A DNA stretch of 64,000 nt from G963669295 sp963669295. GTDB taxonomy: Bacteria > Bacteroidota > Bacteroidia > Flavobacteriales_D > CALLUQ01. The notes beneath the pieces were generated by a model. It ran no database searches, was not told the origin of the DNA, and worked only from the letters and a program-made list of their open reading frames with translations. Every line of letters begins with the position of its first letter. The stretch's first letter is position 1. Below are positions 45,402 to 52,800 of this stretch, one piece after another. Where the stretch lies: assembly GCA_963669295.1 (NCBI GenBank), contig OY769938.1, positions 4,030,001 through 4,094,000 of the forward strand. Direction: 5' to 3'. The translations under genes were made by a program, and so were the position numbers.

Positions 45402-46076
45402 CTACAACAGGGGTAATTCATCGGGGTTGATAAGGCCATTTTTTACGGCATATAGCACCAATCCTGCCGTATTCTTCACCCCGGTTTTCGACAGCAAGTT
45501 GTTTTTATGTCCCTCTACGGTGCTTTGCGAAATGAATAACTTTTCACCGATTTGCTTTGCAGTAAACTGTTGGCAGATGTAGGTCAGCACCTCCATTTCA
45601 CGATCGCTGAGTTGTTCATCAGGCTTAAATTTGGGTTGAGGAGATCTACTCGAAATTTGCTCAGCCATTACCGATAGCTGATCAGAGGTAAAGTAATGTC
45701 CGTGATCCACTACTCGTTCAATAATAGCTACAAGATCTTTGGGCGATAGGTCTTTGGGTATAAAAGCGTTGGCACGAGATTTTAGCATGTAACCCATAAA
45801 CGAGCGTTGGTAGTACGACGATAATACAATGACTTTCAATTCAGGGTACAACTTTCTGATTTTCTCAAGTACTTCAGTTCCATCCATCTCGGGCATTCGC
45901 ATGTCCAGTAAAACAACGTCGGGGAGGTGGTGTGTTGTTGACAGGTAATTCAAAAGTGTAGTCCCATCATAACATACCTGAACGACCGAAATTTGTGCCA
46001 CTTTTTCAATGAATTGACGCAACAGGTCTGCAAACATTTTTTCGTCATCGGCAATGGCCACTTGAATAATTTCCAT
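45402..46076 (-). CDS. NarL/FixJ-type response regulator
   Basis: 224 residues from the Met at 46076 (MEIIQVAIADDEKMF); the longer frame adds 55 residues of no family. The receiver domain has acidic pair D10-D11 and phosphoacceptor D58 (VVLLDMRMPEMDG). The LuxR HTH is at about 155-215 (LSDREMEVLTYICQQFTAKQIGEKLFISQSTVEGHK). It lies 19 bp downstream of the histidine kinase, its likely partner. Confidence 0.95.
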   Translation of the reverse strand: MEIIQVAIADDEKMFADLLRQFIEKVAQISVVQVCYDGTTLLNYLSTTHHLPDVVLLDMRMPEMDGTEVLEKIRKLYPELKVIVLSSYYQRSFMGYMLKSRANAFIPKDLSPKDLVAIIERVVDHGHYFTSDQLSVMAEQISSRSPQPKFKPDEQLSDREMEVLTYICQQFTAKQIGEKLFISQSTVEGHKNNLLSKTGVKNTAGLVLYAVKNGLINPDELPLL

Positions 46077-46095
46077 AGTACATTTTTTAAAGCAT

Positions 46096-46845
46096 TTATA
46101 ATGGGATAAGTAGGGTGAATTGCATGCCTGAGCTTTGACGCGATCGAAAACGAAACTGTCCATTGAGCAATTGTGCTCGTAGCTCAATGTTTCGAAGCCC
46201 CAAACCTTTTGAAGGAGTGTGAACAAAACCAATGCCATCATCAGCTACCAGTAGAACCAGGTATTGGGAAGTAATGCGCAAATCAACAGCAATACTTTGC
46301 GCGTTGGCATGCTTTATAATGTTGTTCACCACTTCCTGGAAAACACGAAGTACATGCAGTTTAACGTTTGCTGCTATGTTTAACGGTTCGTATTCACGTA
46401 CCCAAAACTTAATGTCAAAACTGCTTTCCAACGGTTTAACATGATCGGCCAGCAGCTGATCGAGCATAGTGGCCTCAATTAAAGGAGGGCACAGGTCGTG
46501 AGAAATAGAACGCGCAGTTCGAATTGATTGGCCGATTAATTCACGATGAACATCAAGTGTATCGTTGCTATGACTGGCCAACGCCAAAATGGATAATTTA
46601 CTCAACAGGTCATCATGTAATTCTGCTGCAATTCTATTTCGCTCGCGTTCTTGTATAGTAACACTCGTTTCCAACAATGCTTTCTGATGATGGAGTACTG
46701 CGTCGGCCATTGCTTCACGTTCTTTGAGAAGTCGTTGTAAGTAAAGTCGGGTAAGCCATATGATGGACATCACCATTAAAGTCATTGCTGCCAGGGCAAT
46801 CACAATCCATGTAGCAATGGTTATCGGGTCTTGCCAGTCTGCCAT
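46096..46845 (-). CDS. Membrane sensor histidine kinase (HisKA_3)
   Basis: 249 residues from the Met at 46845. One N-terminal TM (ATWIVIALAAMTLMVMSIIWL) is followed by a short coiled coil and the HisKA_3 box ERNRIAAELHDDLLSK with phosphoacceptor His77. The HATPase domain has the N-box VVNNIIKHANA, G1 VADDGIGF and G2 KGLGLRNI. With almost no periplasmic part, signal input is probably from the membrane protein encoded just upstream, with which it overlaps by 25 bp. Confidence 0.95.
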   Translation of the reverse strand: MADWQDPITIATWIVIALAAMTLMVMSIIWLTRLYLQRLLKEREAMADAVLHHQKALLETSVTIQERERNRIAAELHDDLLSKLSILALASHSNDTLDVHRELIGQSIRTARSISHDLCPPLIEATMLDQLLADHVKPLESSFDIKFWVREYEPLNIAANVKLHVLRVFQEVVNNIIKHANAQSIAVDLRITSQYLVLLVADDGIGFVHTPSKGLGLRNIELRAQLLNGQFRFRSRQSSGMQFTLLIPL

Positions 46846-47495
46846 AAATGATAAGTAAGAAAAACATAAAACAAAGGAGTGGCCAGGGCATGTACCATCC
46901 ACAAGCTAAACACAAGGTTAAGGTGCTGGTTTACCAAAAAGTTAACAGCAATAAACCAAAGGCTGTCAACGGCATAATACGCCAATATGCCAGCACTTAG
47001 CCTTAACCAATTCCTTGCATATGCCTGCGGGTTTCGCAATAGGTAACCCAGGCTCAATACACTGAGTAAAACGATTACCAATCCACTGAGCACACGCCCA
47101 TAGGCATGAAACTGGGTAGGCTGATCCCAATTTGATAAAAACAAATCAAGACAAATAAGCAAAAAGCAACCTGCTACCAACCAAACAACAAAGGGGTGTT
47201 TTTTCGATAAAACATAGCGATAGTAGAAGACGGTAAACAACAACAACTCTGCAAGTCCAAACAATGGCACTAAGATGAGGTTGTTGCCATACATGGTGCC
47301 GAGGAGCCGGCTTAATAAATCAGTCAGCAAGGCTACCAGAAGATACAGTGCCAGCAGTTGCTGTTCATTCCTTAATTGTTTTCGCCTGATAATAGCAGTG
47401 AATACCCCTGCAAATGCCGCGATGGGTGCGAGTAACATCACCACATATGCAATTTCTCGTTGTGTTACGGCTAGTAGCTTAAAGTGCATTTCCAT
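46821..47495 (-). CDS. Polytopic membrane protein, probable input partner of the kinase
   Basis: 224 residues from the ATG at 47495; a GTG at 47513 and an ATG at 47489 are alternatives. Seven hydrophobic helices are seen, beginning IAYVVMLLAPIAAFAGVFTAI and ending LATPLFYVFLTYHLW. The 7TM topology resembles 7TMR-type sensor modules, but I do not recognise the family. The 25-bp overlap with the kinase start suggests coupled translation, and the three genes form a membrane protein-kinase-regulator unit. Confidence 0.75.
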   Translation of the reverse strand: MEMHFKLLAVTQREIAYVVMLLAPIAAFAGVFTAIIRRKQLRNEQQLLALYLLVALLTDLLSRLLGTMYGNNLILVPLFGLAELLLFTVFYYRYVLSKKHPFVVWLVAGCFLLICLDLFLSNWDQPTQFHAYGRVLSGLVIVLLSVLSLGYLLRNPQAYARNWLRLSAGILAYYAVDSLWFIAVNFLVNQHLNLVFSLWMVHALATPLFYVFLTYHLWQTGKTR

Positions 47496-47837
47496 TCGTT
47501 TGGCAGTTAACACTACAACTGATGGAAGTTTGTGTTGTTAAGTATGAAAGATATAAAAATTACCCTGAAAACACGTTAAAAAGACGGCTGTTTTGAAAGC
47601 ACTTGCTGACAGTTGATTTACGAAAGCTACGGTGGCATTGAATGTCCTTTAAAGGCACCGGATAAAAATAGCTGTTTTTATCAATCTCCTAAAAACCATC
47701 GTGTTTTTAAAGCCTGGTCTTCAGAGCTTTGTAAAAGCAATCAGTTGAAATCGATGAAGTAGCTACCACCAACACAAGATTGCAAGGCGGAACCCGAAAA
47801 GCCTGTATAAACAGAGTAGGAAGTAAAATTTGAAACA

Positions 47838-48215
47838 ATGAAATCATTTTTAGAACTACCCACACTTGGCCCAGGGCCAGTCATTCCAACTGAAGTTATT
47901 TGGGAAGGAGTATTTGAGGTGAATGATTATACACTTTTCCTCAAAATCCTGGCTTTAGACGAGCTACCAATTTCCCCTCAAATCTATATGTTTTATGGAG
48001 AGGTTGACGATAAAAGCAGGGGAAAGGATTTTATAATTGGCCAGGATGTATCCCTTTATTTTACTTTAACTCCTGCTACCAGTCCCGACTACGTAGCAAT
48101 AAAGGCGACAATTAGCGATTGGGATGAAGTTTCCTTTCTACTCACCATCGAACTGTACAAAGGTGATTTGGTAGAAACCGTATACAGAAAACGTGAATAC
48201 TTCCTGGAGCAATAA
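47838..48215 (+). CDS. Hypothetical small protein
   Basis: 125 residues, no signal peptide, mostly beta ('IYMFYGEVDDKSRGKDFII', 'DWDEVSFLLTIELYKGDLV'), acidic. Family not recognised. It stands alone between divergently and convergently oriented neighbours and ends at its own terminator. 47496-47837 upstream holds only its leader and nothing else I can identify. Confidence 0.7.
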   Translation: MKSFLELPTLGPGPVIPTEVIWEGVFEVNDYTLFLKILALDELPISPQIYMFYGEVDDKSRGKDFIIGQDVSLYFTLTPATSPDYVAIKATISDWDEVSFLLTIELYKGDLVETVYRKREYFLEQ

Positions 48216-48244
48216 TCAACTCCATACGATGCAGACAAGAGAGG

Positions 48245-48268
48245 CCATCTCACTTTTGAGATGGTTTC
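48245..48268 (+). terminator. Intrinsic terminator
   Basis: An 8-bp perfect stem ccatctca/tgagatgg with a 4-nt loop is followed by tttctttt, 30 bp after the stop of the small protein gene. Confidence 0.8.
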
Positions 48269-48440
48269 TTTTATTTGTTAAAGTTACTCTAAGACCCTAA
48301 TCACACCTTAATATAGCTGACTTAACATTACAACGTTCGAACTTTTTGTGGAAGATTTTTGAGGGTGAAGGAGGTTAGGAAGGAAATCCGATAGACAAAT
48401 ACAACACAACGTTTCGTATAAATGGTTGTTTTAATGCTAT

Positions 48441-49586
48441 TTATCCATTATTGGTATTTCGTTCTTTTAGTTTTTCGATGTGGTTTTTCTCCAGGGGTTT
48501 GTCAAGAAGTTCCTCCAAATTTCCAGTGATTGAATATACGGGTTGTTGAAACGACGTATCCAGGTCTTCTTGCGGATACACATAGTATTCTTTAATTATT
48601 TGAACGTTGTTATCGATTACTAAATCTAACGTTACCAGTTCGATGTACAAATCCCCTTCAATAGCAATAATGCCGTACCGCATAATGGGCTTTTGTTTTT
48701 CGTTCAACAACAAAGCGTACGTGTTTGGAATTGAATCGAGCATTCCGTCATACTTATAGCCAATAACTCCAATCAGCGTATGCGTTGCATTTCTCACCTC
48801 TATACACGAAGAATAAAGCCCACCTCCTTCAAGCGATTCGTACACATCGGTAGTAGATAAAGTATTGTTGCCGGGTATGGTATTGAAAGGGTATAACTTA
48901 TATGCTGCATCAGGAAGTTGATGTTTGATGGCTTGTTGGTAGTAATCCAACAGTTCGGGGCTTGTTTCCGATATTAGGGATGCTTCATTACCGTTTTTAA
49001 TGGATTGAATATGGCCATCCTTTTTTATGTAAATATACTGTCCAACGATTTGGAGATGATCATAGGTGTCATTTCCGGATTCGTCAATTTCAAACCCTTC
49101 CTGGTGGAAATGTTTAACAATGATAAGATTGTCTGAAATAAAGTCTGTGGTAAAATCACTGCCATAGGCTCTTGTCCCATAAAGGTTTACATCCAATAAA
49201 CTTCCGTTCAGATCGAAAGTAACGAAGTAATGATTTTCAACATCAGTGCCAGCATAAAAATGGGTGAGTAAGTAATTGCTTGACGTGTTTAAAATAGCCT
49301 GGAAGTCACAAGGGCCTATCTGCTCATACAGTAATTTCAGTTCGACTTTATCTGGCAATGTTAACCCGTATTCATCTTCCCTTACATCCTGAGCCGTATA
49401 GTATAATGTTGTATTGCGATCTTCTGAACTTAAAGGATCGTCTATCGCTTCTTGTGGTTCGATTTCTTCTGTTGATTTTTCAGCAACTTCTTCCGTTGCC
49501 TTATGTGCTGTGTTTTCATCTCCTGTTTGGCAGGAAATGAAAGAAAACAGTAGAAAAATAGCACCTGCAAGGTATGTTTTATTCAT
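48441..49586 (-). CDS. Hypothetical lipoprotein
   Basis: 381 residues. The lipoprotein signal ends in SFISC (Cys19). An acidic, Glu/Thr-rich linker follows (about 20-60), then a beta-rich domain ('FDLNGSLLDVNLYGTRAYGSDF', 'GQYIYIKKDGHIQSIKNG'). Family not recognised. It is oriented like the cassette gene at 50337 but lacks an attC-like site after its stop, so I do not treat it as a cassette. Confidence 0.7.
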   Translation of the reverse strand: MNKTYLAGAIFLLFSFISCQTGDENTAHKATEEVAEKSTEEIEPQEAIDDPLSSEDRNTTLYYTAQDVREDEYGLTLPDKVELKLLYEQIGPCDFQAILNTSSNYLLTHFYAGTDVENHYFVTFDLNGSLLDVNLYGTRAYGSDFTTDFISDNLIIVKHFHQEGFEIDESGNDTYDHLQIVGQYIYIKKDGHIQSIKNGNEASLISETSPELLDYYQQAIKHQLPDAAYKLYPFNTIPGNNTLSTTDVYESLEGGGLYSSCIEVRNATHTLIGVIGYKYDGMLDSIPNTYALLLNEKQKPIMRYGIIAIEGDLYIELVTLDLVIDNNVQIIKEYYVYPQEDLDTSFQQPVYSITGNLEELLDKPLEKNHIEKLKERNTNNG

Positions 49587-49841
49587 GTTATGAAATTAGT
49601 ATTCTTAGTGCTGGTAACCAACATTTCTTAGAAGACATTACGTTTATAAATGCTTTTATTTGAGAGAACCTTACAATTGCAGTTAACTATTGTATAAGCG
49701 CAATTTAACAAAATGCGAGGGAGTACAGTATTTGCATCAAAAAAAATGATGGCTTGATCTTCACTTGATTTAACGTTCCTTAGGAATTTAACTCCACCCA
49801 CTCAACAAAACCTACAAATAATTCGAATACCAACCTCTTGA

Positions 49842-49876
49842 AAACAAAAAAGCGAAGTATAAATTGATACTTCGCT
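49842..49876 (-). terminator. Terminator-like hairpin, module 3
   Basis: A 10-bp perfect stem agcgaagtat/atacttcgct with a 6-nt loop; on the minus strand a T-rich run follows. It is followed in plus direction after 11 bp by tcgggg, echoing the tRNA-Pro end. No gene nearby clearly uses it. The remainder of 49587-50196 holds a repeat-family palindrome at 49938-49958 and the module below. Confidence 0.6.
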
Positions 49877-49920
49877 AATTATTCTAATCGGGGCTTGAAG
49901 GTCTCAACAAAAGCCCTTGC

Positions 49921-49965
49921 TATACATTAAACCGTCACCCTGAACTGGATTCAGGGTCTTGTTAA
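49921..49965. repeat. Palindromic repeat-family element
   Basis: Contains attaaaccgtcaccctgaac and ends with a palindrome ccctgaactggattcaggg plus tctt. The same flank and palindrome end the tandem repeat at 34371, and the inner hairpin at 802-825 is a third variant. Confidence 0.75.
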
Positions 49966-50090
49966 TCACCAGGGTTACTCCGTGATCCTTTGTGCCCTTG
50001 TTGATGCACAAACGGAGGCCCAACGTGGTTGGGCTACTTTTTTACTCCGCAATTCTTCTGAAAGCAAAGCTTTTCTCGAATTACTTCATA

Positions 50091-50155
50091 AAAAAAGCCA
50101 ACTCAAAATGAGTTGGCCTTCGTTTGTCGGGATGAGGGTGAAAATTTCGAACTTT
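50091..50155 (-). repeat. Terminator plus decayed tRNA-Pro 3' end
   Basis: A 9-bp perfect stem gccaactca/tgagttggc (50097-50117), T run on the minus strand, then after 9 bp tcgggatgag (50127-50136) and atttcgaac. This is the order and spacing of the real tRNA-Pro terminator, gap and acceptor end at 51776-51830 (tcggggtgag ... attcgaac). It also terminates the cassette transcript. Confidence 0.5.
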
Positions 50156-50202
50156 TGAAGAGGGATATTTTGAGTTTGGATGACGCAGAGATTCAGTTCT
50201 AA

Positions 50203-50329
50203 CGGTCTCGGCTATGAGTAGTTGCGTGGGTTAGCACTTAACTTTACAAGTACACACCAAGTTGGAAATTCCTGCGGAATTTCCAAAGTAGGCAAGAACC
50301 AGCAATTACTTATAGCCATTGTTGTGGTG
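50203..50329 (-). other. attC-like recombination site of a gene cassette
   Basis: Begins 8 bp after the cassette gene stop codon. On the minus strand, R'' is CACCACAAC (50321-50329), spacer AAT, L'' GGCTATAAG (50309-50317), a perfect 11-bp inner hairpin (50262-50286), L' CTCATAGCC (50210-50218), spacer GAGACC (50204-50209) and R' G|TTAGAA across 50203/50202. The L boxes pair with one mismatch and the spacers are unequal (3 and 6 nt) and unpaired, as in integron attC sites. The length of about 127 bp is close to Vibrio repeats. The R' G|TT junction marks the cassette end. Confidence 0.72.
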
Positions 50330-50336
50330 TCGTTTT

Positions 50337-50747
50337 TTATTCCGATTCAACGTATTTTTTAAAATTCCCAAGTATCGCTTGCCATCCTGCTCGTTGCTGT
50401 TCATCTGAGTTTGTGCCCTCTGCATCAAAGGTTTCGCTTACTTGAATTTCATTTCCGTTTTGAGTGAATTCAATGTCAACTTTTCGTCCATCTGACATCT
50501 TGTAAGAAATCAGTTCCTTTTCAATAATTTTTTCATACGTTCCCTCAAAATCAAATCCCATACTTCCGTCTTTAGCTTCCATTCGCCACGAAAATCTTTT
50601 ATTCGGTTGAAGATTGTTTTCAGCTTTTGGGCAACTCCATTCGTCCGTTGCAAAATTCCAATTCGTAATATGCTCTGGTTTAGTCCAATAATTCCAAACT
50701 TTGTCAATGTCAGCTTGAACAGAAGTTTTTACAGTTATTCTATTCAT
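50337..50747 (-). CDS. SRPBCC/AHSA1-type protein, the single integron cassette gene
   Basis: 136 residues from the Met at 50747 (MNRITVKTSVQADIDKVWNYW); a longer frame would cross the cassette boundary. The START-like fold is shown by 'VWNYWTKPEHITNWN', 'DFEGTYEKIIEKELISYKM' and 'GWQAILGNFKKYVE'. AHSA1/SRPBCC proteins bind hydrophobic ligands; the ligand here is unknown. It lies wholly within the cassette 50203-50797. Gene-to-attC spacing of 8 bp and single-gene content are typical for a cassette. It is transcribed away from the integrase, presumably from a promoter in the attI region. Confidence 0.85.
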   Translation of the reverse strand: MNRITVKTSVQADIDKVWNYWTKPEHITNWNFATDEWSCPKAENNLQPNKRFSWRMEAKDGSMGFDFEGTYEKIIEKELISYKMSDGRKVDIEFTQNGNEIQVSETFDAEGTNSDEQQRAGWQAILGNFKKYVESE

Positions 50748-50795
50748 AATTTCTATATTTTTCTTGTATTTCGTTCGTATTCTTAAATGCACCAC

Positions 50796-50817
50796 AACTA
50801 GTGTATATACGCAAGTT
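50796..50817. other. attI-like site
   Basis: aactagtgtatatacgcaag plus tt is a 22-bp dyad with 18 of 22 symmetric positions, centred on GTATATAC, as expected for two recombinase-binding arms. Read on the minus strand it ends in CTAG|TT, the G|TT junction where the cassette begins (50798/50797). It lies between divergent integrase and cassette genes. Confidence 0.6.
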
Positions 50818-50888
50818 AACGAAATAACTTATGATATTATACCGAATTAGAATGGTTATTGAAACATTATTGTGGTATATTGTCTATT

Positions 50889-51716
50889 ATGGCAATTGTT
50901 GATTTTATCCGAATATTGGAAGTTAAACGTTACAGCTCGAATACAATTAAAACGTATGGCTCTATGCTGAAACAAGCTGAGGGTTATTTCCAAAAACCGT
51001 TATCAAAAACTTCTGAGTCAGATTTGTTTGATTACATCTATCATTTGATTCACACGAAAAAATTAGCCTATTCAACTCAAAAACAGTTGATCAGTGCTTT
51101 TAAATTGTATTACACAGAAATATTGAATGACCAGATTAACCTCGATAGAATTCTTCCAGCTAATAAGCCATTTAAAACTCCTACTGTTCTTGCTAGAAAA
51201 GAGGTACTTAATATGATTGATTCTACGAAAAACCTAAAGCATAAATGTATTTTGGTTGCTCTCTATAGTGGAGGGTTACGAGTAGGAGAATTAATCAATT
51301 TGAAAATAGAAGAGATTGACTCGAAACGCATGCTGATTACTATTATTCAAGGAAAGGGAGCAAAAGATAGATTAGTTCCTCTGTCGGTTAACTTCTTGAT
51401 TTTGCTAAGAGAATATTATAGACAATATCAACCCGTAAAGTATTTGTTTGAAGGACAAAAAGGAAATCAATACTCGGCTACAAGTGTGAATCAAGTAGTA
51501 AAAAAAGCAGCAAAAAAGGCAGGCATTTCAAAAAATATATCTTCGCATACGCTCAGACACTGTTACGCAACACACTTATTGGAAAATGGAACTGACATTA
51601 GAGTTATTCAAGAATTGTTAGGTCACAGAAGTATAAAAACAACGATGATTTATACACATGTTGCCAAAAAGAATTTGCTTAATGTTACTAGCCCGTTCGA
51701 TTATACAGGCGACTAA
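50889..51716 (+). CDS. Xer-like tyrosine recombinase of an integron-like locus
   Basis: 275 residues from the ATG at 50889; the frame opens 30 bp earlier without a better start. The N-terminal SAM-like core-binding domain spans about 1-88. The catalytic set is complete: R131 (GLRVGE), K156 (GKGAKDR), H220-TL-R223, H246 (LLGHRS) and Tyr255 (TTMIYTHV). The tail 'THVAKKNLLNVTSPFD' resembles that of IntI (THV...SPLD). The stretch between K156 and H220 is about 63 residues, too short to hold the IntI-specific insertion. It probably excises and inserts the neighbouring cassette at attI. A housekeeping XerC/D role is less likely given the attI/attC sites. Confidence 0.85.
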   Translation: MAIVDFIRILEVKRYSSNTIKTYGSMLKQAEGYFQKPLSKTSESDLFDYIYHLIHTKKLAYSTQKQLISAFKLYYTEILNDQINLDRILPANKPFKTPTVLARKEVLNMIDSTKNLKHKCILVALYSGGLRVGELINLKIEEIDSKRMLITIIQGKGAKDRLVPLSVNFLILLREYYRQYQPVKYLFEGQKGNQYSATSVNQVVKKAAKKAGISKNISSHTLRHCYATHLLENGTDIRVIQELLGHRSIKTTMIYTHVAKKNLLNVTSPFDYTGD

Positions 51717-51775
51717 AAAGCTTGCATAGCCTTGCCTCTTGTAGGGATTCGAACTTTTCTTCACTTCACTGCATA

Positions 51776-51802
51776 AAAAAAGCCTGTCATTTCTAACAGG
51801 CT
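51776..51802 (-). terminator. Terminator of tRNA-Pro
   Basis: A 7-bp stem agcctgt/acaggct (51781-51787 with 51796-51802) with a T run on the minus strand, 7 bp from the CCA end. Confidence 0.75.
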
Positions 51803-51809
51803 CTTCTCT

Positions 51810-51887
51810 TGGTCGGGGTGAGAGGATTCGAACCTCCGATCTCGCGCCCCCCAGACGCGCACTTTAACCGGACTAAGCTACACCCCG
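51810..51887 (-). tRNA. tRNA-Pro (anticodon GGG)
   Basis: Read on the minus strand it starts CGGGGTGTAGCTTAGTC. The acceptor stem CGGGGTG pairs with CACCCCG, the T-arm has GGTTCGAATCC, and the CCA end is encoded. The anticodon stem CGCGT/GCGCG closes a 7-base loop CTGGGGG, giving anticodon GGG (Pro). The D-arm stem GCTT pairs with AAGT. A terminator follows. Directly downstream on the plus strand is the integrase gene end. Confidence 0.93.
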
Positions 51888-52101
51888 AGGTGTTGCATGC
51901 AATTTTGAGGGAATGCAAATTTAATATTCTAATTGAATATGCAAGCAGGATGGTTTTATTTTCTTACCTGTTAACCCTGGCAGAAGACTGCGAATAACAC
52001 TGAATGCAATGAGACTTCTCTAAAGCCAACTGACAAAAAAAAATTAGATTGCATTTTACACGAGTTACACTTAACGGTAGCAATAGTCTTAGATAAGCAC
52101 C

Positions 52102-52698
52102 ATGAAAGTAATTAAACCTCAAACAGGACAAACCTTTTGCATTAAGCAGGGAGAAACCATTAAAATAGTTGACATTGAAGGGAAGCAGGTGGCCGACTTT
52201 TGGGCATTTAATTCTAACAACGAACACGAGTTTTTATCTGCTGGTGTTACCATCGATTGCAACGATAAATTGCTCATTTCAACAGGCGATACACTTTATA
52301 CCAATCATTACAATCCTTTATTTCAAATCATTGAAGATACCTGTGGCGTCCACGATTTGATTCATCCATGCTGTAGACAGGAGATGTACAATCACTTTTA
52401 TAACAACGGTGAAACACATCCAAGCTGCCTGCAAAACATCAACGATGGCTTACAGCAAGTGGGGAAAGCAACCAGGGAGGAAATTCATCCGTTCAACATC
52501 TTTATGAATACCAGCATTCAAGAAGATGGAAGAATTAGGGTGCAAGAACCAACCTCCAAACCAGGAGATTATATGGTGTTAAAGGCACTGATAGGAAATA
52601 TTACCGTATTAATTGCTGCATGCTCAGTTGATTCGGGAGTTTGTAATGGAGGGCAATGTACTTCTATAGGAGTTGAAATTAAAACCCATTACATGTAA
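52102..52698 (+). CDS. DUF1989 (urea carboxylase-associated) family protein
   Basis: 198 residues with no signal peptide. The family traits are 'IVDIEGKQVADFWAFN', 'LYTNHYNPLFQI', 'CGVHDLIHPCCRQEMYNHF' and 'SKPGDYMVLKAL'. The Cys/His set near HPCC is a likely metal site. Members are often linked to urea carboxylase or allophanate hydrolase in guanidine and urea use, but neither is adjacent here, so the role is open. It is a single gene ending at a shared terminator. Confidence 0.87.
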   Translation: MKVIKPQTGQTFCIKQGETIKIVDIEGKQVADFWAFNSNNEHEFLSAGVTIDCNDKLLISTGDTLYTNHYNPLFQIIEDTCGVHDLIHPCCRQEMYNHFYNNGETHPSCLQNINDGLQQVGKATREEIHPFNIFMNTSIQEDGRIRVQEPTSKPGDYMVLKALIGNITVLIAACSVDSGVCNGGQCTSIGVEIKTHYM

Positions 52699-52738
52699 GG
52701 ATGAATACTATGCTGTGAAAACTCTTGCTAGTTAGTCT

Positions 52739-52780
52739 TCATGACAAAAACCCTTCACCAACGAAGGGCTTTCGTCATAA
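52739..52780. terminator. Bidirectional terminator
   Basis: A 6-bp stem cccttc/gaaggg (52751-52768) between two convergent genes, with ctttcg after it on the plus strand and a T run on the minus strand. Confidence 0.65.
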
Positions 52781-52800
52781 AACAATAATGGAGATCAGCT

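Noticed and set aside
48441..49586. Lipoprotein gene as a second integron cassette
   Set aside because: It has the right orientation but is not followed by an attC-like site with R'' complementary to TTAGAAC, so the array appears to hold only one cassette.
50889..51716. Housekeeping XerC or XerD
   Set aside because: Partly: the catalytic core is Xer-like, but divergent placement beside a cassette and attI/attC-like sites fits an integron role better. I cannot exclude an alternative role.
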